NCBI RefSeq assembly: GCF_000262245.1
Contig: NZ_AJSX01000033.1
Coordinates: 144,690-208,689, forward strand
DNA length: 64,000 nucleotides
Direction: 5' to 3'
Source: Pasteurella bettyae CCUG 2042
Lineage (GTDB): Bacteria > Pseudomonadota > Gammaproteobacteria > Enterobacterales > Pasteurellaceae
In this document: positions 9,770 through 19,375 of the stretch, piece by piece
How positions within the stretch are numbered: the stretch's first letter is position 1
Layout: every line of letters starts with the position of its first letter
Program-made: the position numbers and the translations under genes
The notes under the pieces: model-generated
Databases searched by the model: none
What the model saw: only the letters and a program-made list of their open reading frames with translations
What the model was told of the DNA's origin: nothing

Positions 9770-12346
9770 ATGGAAAACCTAGATCTACATACGCCAATGA
9801 TGCGCCAATATTTAGCATTAAAAGCTGAAAACCCCGATATTCTATTGTTTTATCGTATGGGAGATTTCTATGAACTTTTCTATGATGATGCTAAAAAAGC
9901 CGCAGCGTTGTTGGATATTTCCCTCACCAAACGAGGACAATCTGCCGGGCAACCCATTCCAATGGCTGGCGTCCCTTATCATGCGGTAGAAGGCTATTTA
10001 GCGAAATTAGTTCAACTCGGTGAACCTGTTGCTATCTGTGAACAAATCGGTGATCCAGCCACTAGTAAAGGCCCTGTAGAACGTAAGATTGTACGCATTG
10101 TGACACCTGGTACAGTGAGTGATGAAAATCTTCTACCTGAACGTCAAGACAACCTCATTGTTGCGGTTTATCAGGAAAAAGATCGCTTCGGTTTAGCAAC
10201 ACTAGATATGACATCAGGTCGTTTCCAAATCGCTGAGCCAGCCGATCGAGAAAGCCTTAAAGCAGAATTACAACGGCTGTCGCCAGCAGAGTTACTCTAT
10301 TGCGAAGATTTTGCAGATATGTCATTGATTGAACATGCAAAAGGCTTACGTCGTCGTCCAATTTGGGAGTTTGAACTAGGCACAGCTGTGCAATTGCTTA
10401 ATCGTCAATTTGGAACTAAAGACTTACGTGGTTTTGGGGTAGAAAAAGCCATTCTTGGATTATGTGCTGCTGGTTGTCTATTGCAATACGCTAAAGAAAC
10501 GCAACGTACTGCATTACCTCATATTCAAAGCATTACCTTAGTTGAAAATAATGAAAATATTCAGCTAGATGCTGCAACTCGTCGTAATTTAGAACTGACA
10601 CAAAATCTCTCTGGCGGTACAGAAAATACTTTAGCATCAGTGCTTGATAAATGTGTGACACCCATGGGTAGCCGTTTATTAAAACGTTGGATTCATCAAC
10701 CGATCCGCCAAGTGGAAAAATTAAAATACCGTCAACAAACTATTACGCATATTTTAGCACAAGATTTAATTGCAGAATTACAACCTTATCTTCAACAAGT
10801 GGGAGATATGGAACGTATTTTAGCTCGTGTAGCATTAAGAACGGCTCGCCCACGTGATTTAACCCGTTTACGTACCGCCTTAGAGCAAATTCCTGAAATC
10901 AAAGAAATTCTAAAAATTTCTGGAAATTTCACCGCACTTTTAACTCATATAGGCGATTTTGATGAGCTTTGTAGTTTATTACAGCGTGCTATTATTGAAA
11001 CTCCACCACTATTGATTCGTGATGGTGGAGTCATTGCTGAAGGTTATAATGCTGAACTAGATGAATGGCGTTCGCTTTCTGAGGGCGCAACTAAATATTT
11101 AGAAGACTTAGAGCTACGTGAACGTGAGGCAACAGGCATTGATACCTTAAAAGTAGGTTTTAATGCGGTTCATGGTTATTACATCCAAATTAGTCAAGGT
11201 CAAGCACATAAGGCACCAATGCATTATGTTCGTCGTCAAACCCTAAAGAATGCGGAACGTTTTATTATTCCTGAGTTAAAGACCTATGAAGATAAAGTTC
11301 TGAAAGCAAAAGGTGCTTCTTTGGCTTTAGAAAAACAACTGTATGAAGAACTTTTTGACCAATTATTACCGCACTTAGGAGCATTACAATTAGCAAGCCT
11401 AACACTTTCTGAATTAGACGTCCTTACTAATCTTGCAGAACGGGCAGAAACCTTAAATTATGTGGCACCTACATTTAGCGACAATGTGGGCATATATATT
11501 GAAAATGGCCGTCATCCCGTAGTAGAACAAGTGCTCAAAGAGCCATTTATTGCTAACCCAGTCAATCTCAACCAACAACGCCACTTATTGATTATTACAG
11601 GGCCCAATATGGGAGGAAAAAGTACTTATATGCGTCAAACTGCATTAATTACTTTAATGGCCTATATGGGTAGTTTTGTACCTGCTGAAAGTGCCATAAT
11701 CGGCCCTATTGATCGTATTTTTACCCGCATTGGAGCTTCTGATGATTTAGCTTCTGGACGCTCAACCTTTATGGTGGAAATGACAGAAATGGCAAATATT
11801 CTACATCAAGCAACAGCAAATAGTTTAGTGTTGATTGATGAGATAGGGCGTGGTACCTCAACTTATGATGGACTTTCATTGGCTTGGGCTTGCGCAGAAT
11901 GGTTAGCTAAAAAATTACGTTCATTAACCTTATTTGCAACACATTATTTCGAATTAACGATTTTGCCTGAACAAATTGCAGGCACTGCTAATGTGCATTT
12001 AGATGCGCTAGAACATGGCGATACTATTGCTTTTATGCATGCGGTACAAGATGGTGCAGCTAGTAAAAGTTATGGGCTAGCCGTTGCTGCATTAGCTGGC
12101 GTTCCACAGCATGTGATTAAACTAGCGAAACAAAAACTTTCTAACTTAGAACGTTTGTCACAACAAAATGCAGATCAAAAAATTCAAGACTTACGTGCTA
12201 TGAATCAGACGCAAGGCGAACTTAATCTTCTAGAAGAAGATGATAGTAAAAATGCCATCATGGAAATGCTTAATCAACTAGATCCTGATGATCTTAGCCC
12301 TAAACAGGCATTAGCTTATTTATATCAATTAAAAAAATTAGTTTAG
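9770..12346 (+). CDS. mutS: MutS, DNA mismatch recognition ATPase
   Basis: This 858-residue protein recognises base mismatches and small loops and starts methyl-directed repair. The mismatch-reading Phe-x-Glu motif is present (F33-E35 in MGDFYELF). The Walker A motif (GPNMGGKST) lies near residue 611, and the ABC-type Walker B and signature region ([14 protein letters not shown]) follows. The C-terminal dimer or tetramer region ends in [10 protein letters not shown]. Length fits the E. coli protein. It is transcribed divergently from recA. An mgtC-like gene begins 16 bp after its stop and may be cotranscribed. Confidence 0.99.
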   Translation: MENLDLHTPMMRQYLALKAENPDILLFYRMGDFYELFYDDAKKAAALLDISLTKRGQSAGQPIPMAGVPYHAVEGYLAKLVQLGEPVAICEQIGDPATSKGPVERKIVRIVTPGTVSDENLLPERQDNLIVAVYQEKDRFGLATLDMTSGRFQIAEPADRESLKAELQRLSPAELLYCEDFADMSLIEHAKGLRRRPIWEFELGTAVQLLNRQFGTKDLRGFGVEKAILGLCAAGCLLQYAKETQRTALPHIQSITLVENNENIQLDAATRRNLELTQNLSGGTENTLASVLDKCVTPMGSRLLKRWIHQPIRQVEKLKYRQQTITHILAQDLIAELQPYLQQVGDMERILARVALRTARPRDLTRLRTALEQIPEIKEILKISGNFTALLTHIGDFDELCSLLQRAIIETPPLLIRDGGVIAEGYNAELDEWRSLSEGATKYLEDLELREREATGIDTLKVGFNAVHGYYIQISQGQAHKAPMHYVRRQTLKNAERFIIPELKTYEDKVLKAKGASLALEKQLYEELFDQLLPHLGALQLASLTLSELDVLTNLAERAETLNYVAPTFSDNVGIYIENGRHPVVEQVLKEPFIANPVNLNQQRHLLIITGPNMGGKSTYMRQTALITLMAYMGSFVPAESAIIGPIDRIFTRIGASDDLASGRSTFMVEMTEMANILHQATANSLVLIDEIGRGTSTYDGLSLAWACAEWLAKKLRSLTLFATHYFELTILPEQIAGTANVHLDALEHGDTIAFMHAVQDGAASKSYGLAVAALAGVPQHVIKLAKQKLSNLERLSQQNADQKIQDLRAMNQTQGELNLLEEDDSKNAIMEMLNQLDPDDLSPKQALAYLYQLKKLV

Positions 12347-12361
12347 TAGGATTTTTCTTTT

Positions 12362-13081
12362 ATGAATCACTTTTTGAATCAGGTGATCACCTCACCTCAA
12401 ATCTTAATTCTGATTAAAATATCAGTGGCTATGTGCTTAGGCGCTTTTATTGGTTTAGAACGAGAATTAAAACACAAACCTGTTGGGGTCAAAACCTGTG
12501 TCATTATTTCGATTACCACCTGCATTCTAACAATTGTATCTATTCAATCTGCAGAATATTATGCTGGTGTTTCTGATAACATTCGAACTGATCCCATGCG
12601 TCTTGCGGCACAAGTCATCAGTGGTATTGGTTTCCTCGGCGCAGGGGTGATTTTACGAAAAAATAATGATGCCATTTCAGGATTAACAACCGCCGCTATT
12701 ATTTGGGCTGCTGCTGGCATTGGAATTGCCACTGGGGCAGGCTTTTTCTTCGATGCGGTTATTGCAACGTTAATGATTCTAGTAGCAATCCGTTTAAGTC
12801 CTTATGTAATGAAATTGGCTCATAATCGCCGTCCACCAGAAAAAGAAGTAGAAGCGACTTTTACCTTACATTTGAATTCAGTTCAAACTATTAGCGCTGT
12901 CACTGCACTATTTAAGAAAAACAACTGTAAAATTGAAGATATTTCCATTAAAGATTTATACAATGGCGAAATTAACCTCATTTTACAATGTGAAATTGAA
13001 GAATCTCATGAATTACAAAATATCTATGTGCTTGCAAAAATGCAACCTGGTGTATTAGCCGTACATATGGAAACCACATAA
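12362..13081 (+). CDS. MgtC/SapB-family inner-membrane protein
   Basis: This 239-residue protein has the MgtC/SapB hydrophobic domain in its N-terminal two thirds. Conserved signatures GAFIGLERELKHKPVGVKT and ISGIGFLGAGVILR are visible, with about five transmembrane helices. A soluble C-terminal ACT-like region of about 75 residues follows. MgtC homologues affect growth at low magnesium and intramacrophage survival in Salmonella, but SapB/YhiD relatives are widespread and mostly uncharacterised. The role here is therefore open. It closely follows mutS and ends at a clear terminator. Confidence 0.85.
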   Translation: MNHFLNQVITSPQILILIKISVAMCLGAFIGLERELKHKPVGVKTCVIISITTCILTIVSIQSAEYYAGVSDNIRTDPMRLAAQVISGIGFLGAGVILRKNNDAISGLTTAAIIWAAAGIGIATGAGFFFDAVIATLMILVAIRLSPYVMKLAHNRRPPEKEVEATFTLHLNSVQTISAVTALFKKNNCKIEDISIKDLYNGEINLILQCEIEESHELQNIYVLAKMQPGVLAVHMETT

Positions 13082-13085
13082 TCAA

Positions 13086-13110
13086 AAATCCCCACAAAGT
13101 GGGGTTTTTT
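13086..13110. terminator. Bidirectional terminator between the mgtC-like gene and the pldB-like gene
   Basis: CCCCAC (13090-13095) pairs with GTGGGG (13099-13104) around an AAA loop. A T run follows on the right and an A run lies on the left, so it can serve both convergent genes. Confidence 0.88.
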
Positions 13111-13118
13111 ATCTAAAC

Positions 13119-14060
13119 TTACTCAAAAAAATCAAGTATTTTTGTAATTGCACAATGCCGCAGTTGATCACCTTCAAACAAAACTTCATGCTTGGTATTT
13201 TCCATTTTTACCAATTTAGCTTGAGGAAAAAGTGCGGTCAATTTTGCTAAATTTTTATTATCGACAATTTTTTCTTTATCTGAATATAAAATCATCATCG
13301 GAATTTCTATCCGTGGAATCACCGACGGCAATCCCTTGATAGCACTTAAACAAAGATGAACCCAACGAAAAGTCGGCCCACCTAAATGAATATCAGGATG
13401 GTTACGATTAATCCGATTCATCCATTTCATTCGAGTTTTACAAAAGCTTAATTCATTACTATTTAAGTTAGCTGGCTGATAACCTTTTTTACCTGGTACA
13501 TAACGTTCACCTTGCCCAAATAGCATCATTAAACTAATCAATAATTGATCTCGAATGGGATGTTTAAGCGGTAAGCCATAACAAGGTGAAGAAAGTACGG
13601 CACTCTGGATCTGATGATCATAATTAGCTAAATAATAGCTACTAATTAAAGCCCCTAAAGAATGAGCCACTAAATGCAAACTTTTATATTCGCATTTATC
13701 TGTAGCTTCTTGAATGACCCTTGCCATATCCTCCGTATAAAAACGAAATTCATCAATATAACCTTTGTCTTTATCAGCTAATAATCGTTCTGAATAACCT
13801 TGTCCACGATGATCAAAGGTTAGAACATCATATCCATGATGATAAAAATCAAAAGCAACTTCAGTCCATTTTAATAAGTTTTCTGCACGACCATTGACTA
13901 AAATCACTAATCGTCCATTTCCATTTTGTTGATGGGTAAAATGACGATAAGCAATTTCAATATTGCCTTTACCTTTCACATAATTTAATGGAAAACGCTC
14001 AGCAAAGGGCATTAACTCAGAAAGTGCAAATTGACTAAAGTGCGGTTCTCGATTTTGCAT
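13119..14060 (-). CDS. pldB: PldB-like lysophospholipase (alpha/beta hydrolase)
   Basis: This protein of about 313 residues is an alpha/beta hydrolase resembling PldB, lysophospholipase L2, which removes the remaining acyl chain from lysophospholipids at the inner membrane. The nucleophile elbow AHSLGALIS, the preceding DHRGQGYSER segment and the late acid and His positions (MMILYSDKEKIVD and NTKHEVLFE) are visible. I take the ATG at 14060. An in-frame TTG at 14093 would add 11 residues, but neither start has a good Shine-Dalgarno. A monoacylglycerol-lipase-like substrate is also possible. Confidence 0.8.
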   Translation of the reverse strand: MQNREPHFSQFALSELMPFAERFPLNYVKGKGNIEIAYRHFTHQQNGNGRLVILVNGRAENLLKWTEVAFDFYHHGYDVLTFDHRGQGYSERLLADKDKGYIDEFRFYTEDMARVIQEATDKCEYKSLHLVAHSLGALISSYYLANYDHQIQSAVLSSPCYGLPLKHPIRDQLLISLMMLFGQGERYVPGKKGYQPANLNSNELSFCKTRMKWMNRINRNHPDIHLGGPTFRWVHLCLSAIKGLPSVIPRIEIPMMILYSDKEKIVDNKNLAKLTALFPQAKLVKMENTKHEVLFEGDQLRHCAITKILDFFE

Positions 14061-14150
14061 AGTGGTTTTAGAGAGTTTGCTAAAAAATATCAAATATCAC
14101 AAGGAAAATAATTTCCAATAGATTTACAACAAGGTTTTTCATTATAAACA

Positions 14151-14179
14151 AAAAGTGCGGTGGAAATCACCGCACTTTT
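14151..14179 (-). terminator. asd terminator built from paired uptake sequences
   Basis: A perfect 12-bp stem pairs 14151-14162 (AAAAGTGCGGTG) with 14168-14179 (CACCGCACTTTT) around a 5-base loop. Two head-to-head USS copies form the arms. It lies just past asd on the minus strand. Confidence 0.88.
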
Positions 14180-14196
14180 ATATTTAATTCAACTGG

Positions 14197-15309
14197 TTAA
14201 GCCACTAACTGTTTTAAAATACGACGTACAGGTTCTGCTGCTCCCCATAATAACTGGTCACCCACAGTAAATGCAGCTAAGTATTCCGGACCCATCGCTA
14301 ATTTACGTAAACGACCCACTGGCACACTTAATGTCCCTGTTACTTTCGCAGGTGTTAATTCACGTAATGTGGTTTCTTTGTCATTTGGAATTACTTTCAC
14401 CCATTCATTATGAGATGCTAAGATTTTCTCTATTTCTTCTAATGGAATATCACGTTTTAATTTGATTGTGAAAGCTTGGCTATGGCAACGTAATGCACCA
14501 ATACGTACACACAAGCCATCTACAGGAATTGGATTATCACTTAAACCAAGAATTTTGTTCGTTTCTGCATAACCTTTCCATTCCTCTTTAGTTTGACCAC
14601 TTGGTAATAATTTATCAATCCAAGGAATTAAACTACCGCCCAATGCAGCGCCAAAGTTTTCTGTTGGAAATTCTACCGAACGCATTTGTGCGGTAACTTT
14701 ACGTTCAATTTCTAATATTGAAGAAGCGGGATTGGCTAATTCAGCTGATACAGCACTTTCTAATTGACCCATTTGTGAAAGCAATTCACGCATATTTTTT
14801 GCTCCAGCACCAGAAGCTGCTTGGTAAGTTGCAACAGAAACCCATTCCACTAAATCTTTTTCAAATAAGCCACCAATAGCCATTAACATTAGACTTACCG
14901 TACAGTTTCCCCCTACGAAAGTCTTAATGCCATTTTTTAAACCCTCAGAAATAACATGTTGGTTTACAGGATCCAATACAATGATTGAATCTTTTTCCAT
15001 ACGTAAAGTTGATGCTGCATCAACCCAGTAACCATCCCATCCTGTTGCTTTTAATTTTGGATAAACCGCTGAAGTGTAGTCACCACCTTGTGCAGTAACA
15101 ATAATATCTAGTTTCTTTAATTCTTCGATATCAAATGCATCTTTTAAAATGCCAGCATCTTTACCTGCAAAATCAGGTGCTTTTTGACCCGCTTGTGAAG
15201 TGGTAAAGAAGATTGGATTAAGATTTGAGAAATCGTTTTCTTGAATCATACGATCCATTAAAACGGAACCTACCATGCCACGCCAACCAATAAATCCTAC
15301 GTTTTTCAT
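14197..15309 (-). CDS. asd: Aspartate-semialdehyde dehydrogenase
   Basis: This 370-residue enzyme reduces aspartyl phosphate to aspartate semialdehyde with NADPH, the branch point to lysine, diaminopimelate, methionine and threonine. The N-terminal nucleotide-binding motif ([14 protein letters not shown]) and the catalytic cysteine in [10 protein letters not shown] are clear. Length matches the proteobacterial form. AAGGAAAC lies just ahead of the ATG. The gene stands alone between the pldB-like gene and the ftsX terminator. I saw no lysine riboswitch in the short leader. Confidence 0.98.
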   Translation of the reverse strand: MKNVGFIGWRGMVGSVLMDRMIQENDFSNLNPIFFTTSQAGQKAPDFAGKDAGILKDAFDIEELKKLDIIVTAQGGDYTSAVYPKLKATGWDGYWVDAASTLRMEKDSIIVLDPVNQHVISEGLKNGIKTFVGGNCTVSLMLMAIGGLFEKDLVEWVSVATYQAASGAGAKNMRELLSQMGQLESAVSAELANPASSILEIERKVTAQMRSVEFPTENFGAALGGSLIPWIDKLLPSGQTKEEWKGYAETNKILGLSDNPIPVDGLCVRIGALRCHSQAFTIKLKRDIPLEEIEKILASHNEWVKVIPNDKETTLRELTPAKVTGTLSVPVGRLRKLAMGPEYLAAFTVGDQLLWGAAEPVRRILKQLVA

Positions 15310-15434
15310 ATTTTGTTTCCTTAAGTTAATTATGTGTGTTTGACTAGATTTAATTAATTACTAGATACGCTAAATAAAAGCAAGTTTTTTTGCTAAAAAA
15401 ATGGAATAAAATATATTTTACCCTGTCTGCAAAT

Positions 15435-15466
15435 TAAAAAAGGCTATTTACTTAAAAATAGCCTTT
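15435..15466 (-). terminator. Terminator of the ftsYEX operon
   Basis: AAAGGCTATTT (15439-15449) pairs with AAATAGCCTTT (15456-15466). On the minus strand the hairpin is followed by a T run just after ftsX. Confidence 0.88.
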
Positions 15467-15483
15467 CTCATCAAATGAAATAA

Positions 15484-16419
15484 TTATCCTACTTTACGCT
15501 CTAACATCCGAATATGACGAGTGGCTGAAATCCAAGCCGATGCATAACCGACAATAGAACAAATAATTAACAGGAATAACACTTCTCCGAATGCTAACCC
15601 ATTTAGTTCAAATTTCACTGCAAAAACATCTGTCACATATTTCACTGCATTAGCAAAATAACCAATCAATAAACTACTGAAGAAACATGCAAAGAACCCT
15701 CCTAAGAATCCATAAATAATTCCAGTGTAAAGATATGGTCGAAGGATAAATTGATCTGTCGCACCTAATAATTTCATCACAGAAATATTTGCTTGGCTAC
15801 TATATACATCAGAACGAATACTGTTACCAATCACTAAGAAGGCTGCAAGGGTCATTAACACGGCACAAAAGATTGCTACATGACCAATCAACCAAGTAAG
15901 CGCAGTGAATTTTTCCATCCAATCATTATCTAAACGCACTTCCTGTACACCTTTAATTTGGTCTAAATTAGCCCGTAATTGTTCACGTTTTTTCGAGTCT
16001 TGGAATTCTTTAGTGGGCTGAATCATCACTACCGCAGGTAATGGATTATCATCTAAAATATCCAACTCTTCATTAAAGCCAGACCAAGTTTTAAAGTCAT
16101 TTAAACTTTCTTGGCGAGAAATATAATTAAGGCTATCAATGCCTTCAACTTGACGAATTTTTTCCACCACAGCATTCGCATCGTCTTCACTAAGATTTTT
16201 ATGCAAATAAACCGTAATATCACTTTCAGGATAAAACTGAGTGGCTGCAAGATGGGTATTTTTCCACAATAAAAAACTCACGGTAGGAATAGATAATGAA
16301 ACGGCAATCACTAAAATAGTCAGCAAAGTGCCATATTTACGCTTCACAAGATCGGCCCATACATTACGTAACACATACTGCATTTGCACCCAAAATGGTG
16401 CGCTATTCATTGAACTCAT
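15484..16419 (-). CDS. ftsX: FtsX, cell-division ABC transporter permease-like subunit
   Basis: This 311-residue membrane protein partners FtsE. The complex relays ATP hydrolysis across the membrane to activate septal peptidoglycan hydrolases through EnvC. One transmembrane segment near residues 32-52 precedes a periplasmic loop (about 55-170). Three more transmembrane segments lie in the C-terminal half, the standard FtsX topology. The gene follows ftsE with a 12-bp gap and ends the operon at a strong terminator. Confidence 0.96.
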   Translation of the reverse strand: MSSMNSAPFWVQMQYVLRNVWADLVKRKYGTLLTILVIAVSLSIPTVSFLLWKNTHLAATQFYPESDITVYLHKNLSEDDANAVVEKIRQVEGIDSLNYISRQESLNDFKTWSGFNEELDILDDNPLPAVVMIQPTKEFQDSKKREQLRANLDQIKGVQEVRLDNDWMEKFTALTWLIGHVAIFCAVLMTLAAFLVIGNSIRSDVYSSQANISVMKLLGATDQFILRPYLYTGIIYGFLGGFFACFFSSLLIGYFANAVKYVTDVFAVKFELNGLAFGEVLFLLIICSIVGYASAWISATRHIRMLERKVG

Positions 16420-16431
16420 AGAACACCGACC

Positions 16432-17082
16432 TTAACGTAAATGACCTTGCTCTAATACTAAGCAAGGTTTTGGTTTTTGTTGAATTAAAGATAAATCGTG
16501 AGTGGCGATTAATACTGTCATGCCCATATGATTAAATTCTTCAAAAAGATTAAAAATATCCATAGATAGATTAATATCTAAGTTCCCTGTTGGCTCATCG
16601 GCTAATAATAATTGTGGTTTATGCACAACCGCACGAGCAATATCCACACGTTGTTGTTCACCGCCAGATAAATGAATTGGTAAATGATTAGCACGATCAC
16701 GTAAACCGACACGATCTAATGCTGCAAGCGCATATTTTTCTGCATCTTTCGGGCGATAGCCAGCAATAATTAATGGCAACGCCACATTATCGACTACACA
16801 ACGTTCAGGTAATAAGCGATAATCTTGATGAACCATCCCAATTTGACGACGCAAAAATGGAATTTCATAACTTGAAAGGCGGGTAATGTCATGGCCATTA
16901 AACCAAATTTGTCCACCATTAGCACGTTCCATACCCATAATTAATTTTAATAAGGTACTTTTACCGGCACCCGAATGCCCTGTTAAATAAGTCATACTGC
17001 CTACAGGTAAATGGAAAGTCAGCCCCTGTAATGCTGGTTTTCCTCCCATATAAGCTTTACTTACATCTGCAAAACGTATCAT
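16432..17082 (-). CDS. ftsE: FtsE, cell-division ABC ATPase
   Basis: This 216-residue cytoplasmic ATPase drives FtsX. Walker A is GHSGAGKST (residues 35-43), the ABC signature is LSGGEQQR, and Walker B is [12 protein letters not shown]. The order ftsY-ftsE-ftsX is the classical gammaproteobacterial cluster. It lies about 69 bp downstream of ftsY. An imperfect USS inverted pair in that gap could partly attenuate transcription, but its stem is only about 7 bp. Confidence 0.97.
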   Translation of the reverse strand: MIRFADVSKAYMGGKPALQGLTFHLPVGSMTYLTGHSGAGKSTLLKLIMGMERANGGQIWFNGHDITRLSSYEIPFLRRQIGMVHQDYRLLPERCVVDNVALPLIIAGYRPKDAEKYALAALDRVGLRDRANHLPIHLSGGEQQRVDIARAVVHKPQLLLADEPTGNLDINLSMDIFNLFEEFNHMGMTVLIATHDLSLIQQKPKPCLVLEQGHLR

Positions 17083-17151
17083 CTTTTTATATCTCTAATT
17101 ATTGTATTTGATAAAAAGTGCCGAAATTAACCGCACTTTACCTTGTTATCC

Positions 17152-18612
17152 TTAAGCTTCTTCATGGGTGAATAACGCATCAATAAATTCCTCTGCATGG
17201 AATGGGCGTAAATCTTCAATTTTTTCGCCCACACCAATATAACGAATGGGTAAATTAAATTGATCCGCAATAGCAAAAATTACACCGCCTTTGGCTGTTC
17301 CATCCAATTTCGTTAAACTAATTCCTGTTAAACCCACTGCTTCGTGAAATAATTTAGCTTGGCTAATAGCATTTTGACCCGTGCCTGCATCAAGGGTTAA
17401 CATAATTTCATGGGGAGCCGTTTCATCATATTTTTTCATCACACGTACGATTTTTTTCAATTCGTCCATAAGATTATTCTTATTTTGTAAACGACCTGCG
17501 GTATCAGCAATCAAAATATCTATGTTACGAGCGGCGGCTGATTGCATTGCATCGAAAATTACTGAAGCAGAATCAGAACCTGTGCTTTGAGCTACCACGG
17601 GAATATTATTACGTTCGCCCCATACTTGTAGCTGTTCAACAGCAGCAGCACGGAAAGTATCACCAGCGGCTAACATCACCGATTTTCCTTGTTGTTGGAA
17701 CTGACGGGCTAATTTACCAATCGTGGTTGTTTTACCTACGCCGTTGACTCCCACCATTAAAATTACATAAGGTTTTTTACTACTATCAATTACTAAGGGC
17801 TGCTCAACAGGTTTAAGAATTTCTGCCATTTCTACTTTCAATTGTTGATAAAGCATATCGGCATCTTTCAACTGAGCTCGGCTGGCATGTTCGGTAAGAT
17901 GGCTGATAATTTTAGTGGTGGTTGGCATACCGATATCGGCAATCAATAACTGTTCTTCTAACTCCTCGAATAGCTCATCATCAATTTTCTTACCCGTAAA
18001 TAAACTACGGAAACCTGCACCAATATTTTGTTTAGTTTTTAATAACCCTTTTACCAAACGACTAAAGAAACCACCTTCACTTGGTTTTTCTTGAGTTTGA
18101 ATAGCCACTTGACTAACATCAAGGTCAGTACTATGAGTCACCGCAGTTTGAGCAGAAATTTCTGAATTTTCTACCGCACTTTCATGTTCTAGCTTATCTG
18201 TGGATTTGTCTTCAAAGTGCGGTTCATTTTCAGAAAATTCCGCTTTCACTTGTTCAATATAAGCCGTAGCATCTTGTTTAAGGTTTTGTAAATTATCATC
18301 AATTTTATGCTCAAAATCTTCAAACTTCTGTGAAAATTCAGAAACCGATTGTTTAAGTTGAGCTTCAAATTGATCTGTTTTTTGTTCCACATGTGCTTGA
18401 AGCTGATCAATATTCTCTTCAACTTGGTCAGTAATATCTTCTGCTTTCTCGGCTAATTGTTCAATTTTATCTTTAACATCATCAACCAATTCTTCCACTT
18501 GTTCTGATAATTCAGATTGGGCTTCTGAGTCAGCGATTTGCTCTTCTTGTTCTTTTTTGTTACCTAAGCCTAACCAAGACCAAAAACCGCCTTTTTTCTG
18601 TTCATTTGCCAT
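17152..18612 (-). CDS. ftsY: FtsY, signal recognition particle receptor
   Basis: This 486-residue SRP receptor GTPase docks ribosomes carrying membrane-protein nascent chains to the translocon. The N-terminal 170 or so residues form an acidic A-domain, strongly predicted as coiled coil (many Glu, Gln and Lys, few hydrophobics). The N-domain follows, then the G-domain with GVNGVGKTTT (about 285-294), DTAGR and TKLDGTAKGG. Length is close to E. coli FtsY (497). USS copies occur within the A-domain coding region (about 18173 and 18214), where their translation is tolerated. It heads the ftsYEX cluster and is divergent from rsmD. Confidence 0.98.
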   Translation of the reverse strand: MANEQKKGGFWSWLGLGNKKEQEEQIADSEAQSELSEQVEELVDDVKDKIEQLAEKAEDITDQVEENIDQLQAHVEQKTDQFEAQLKQSVSEFSQKFEDFEHKIDDNLQNLKQDATAYIEQVKAEFSENEPHFEDKSTDKLEHESAVENSEISAQTAVTHSTDLDVSQVAIQTQEKPSEGGFFSRLVKGLLKTKQNIGAGFRSLFTGKKIDDELFEELEEQLLIADIGMPTTTKIISHLTEHASRAQLKDADMLYQQLKVEMAEILKPVEQPLVIDSSKKPYVILMVGVNGVGKTTTIGKLARQFQQQGKSVMLAAGDTFRAAAVEQLQVWGERNNIPVVAQSTGSDSASVIFDAMQSAAARNIDILIADTAGRLQNKNNLMDELKKIVRVMKKYDETAPHEIMLTLDAGTGQNAISQAKLFHEAVGLTGISLTKLDGTAKGGVIFAIADQFNLPIRYIGVGEKIEDLRPFHAEEFIDALFTHEEA

Positions 18613-18710
18613 AAATTGCTCTCATTTCCTCTAAGGTTTGGTCAAAAAACCTGAATTTTGTTACACTACATTTAATTTCCCATAGTGTAACATTTATTTG
18701 CAAATCCTCT

Positions 18711-19328
18711 ATGAAAAAAAATACAAATCAACGCACTTTAAAGCTGATACCAACTAAACAAAACCAAGCTAAAGGTGAAGTACGAATTATTGCTGGTTTA
18801 TGGCGAGGGCGAAAACTTCCTGTACTAAATTCACAAGGGTTGCGGCCAACAGGTGATCGAGTCAAAGAAACATTATTTAATTGGCTAATGCCTTACATTG
18901 TAGATAGCGTCTGTTTAGATGGATTTGCAGGCAGTGGTGCCTTAGGTTTTGAAGCTCTTTCCCGCCAAGCTAAACATGTTACTTTTTTAGAATTAGAAAA
19001 GTCTGTGGCAACACAGCTCAAACAAAATTTACAAACCCTAAAATGTGCTAAAGAATCAGCGGAAGTCATCAATCAAAACAGCTTAAGTTATTTAAGCCAA
19101 AAGCCTGCTCAGCCTCAATTTGATTTAGTCTTTTTGGATCCTCCGTTCCATTTTGATTTGGCAGAACAAGCCATTGCTCTACTAGATAAAAATCAGTGGC
19201 TCAAAACAAAAGCCTTAGTTTATGTGGAAACTGAGCTGGCTAAGACTATTTCGGCACCAGCACATTGGCATTTACTCAAAGAAAAAAACACAGGGTTAGT
19301 CAGTTATCGCTTATATCAAGTTAACTAA
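18711..19328 (+). CDS. rsmD: RsmD, 16S rRNA (guanine-966-N2)-methyltransferase
   Basis: This 205-residue SAM-dependent methyltransferase modifies G966 of 16S rRNA during small-subunit assembly. The N-terminus carries RIIAGLWRGRKL and RPTGDRVKETLFNWL, both diagnostic for RsmD. The SAM-binding motif DGFAGSGALG and the catalytic LDPPF (in the family's D/NPPY/F position) are present. It is divergent from ftsY, the usual E. coli arrangement. The N-terminal 15 residues or so are Lys/Thr/Gln-rich and could be a slightly overextended start. Confidence 0.96.
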   Translation: MKKNTNQRTLKLIPTKQNQAKGEVRIIAGLWRGRKLPVLNSQGLRPTGDRVKETLFNWLMPYIVDSVCLDGFAGSGALGFEALSRQAKHVTFLELEKSVATQLKQNLQTLKCAKESAEVINQNSLSYLSQKPAQPQFDLVFLDPPFHFDLAEQAIALLDKNQWLKTKALVYVETELAKTISAPAHWHLLKEKNTGLVSYRLYQVN

Positions 19329-19375
19329 TTCTTAAAGATTAAAACCTTATTTCAATTTTATAAACTCAAAACAGC

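Noticed and set aside
17113..17141. Terminator between ftsY and ftsE
   Set aside because: The USS-like arms pair over only about 7 bp with a long loop, too weak to call with confidence within a conserved operon.
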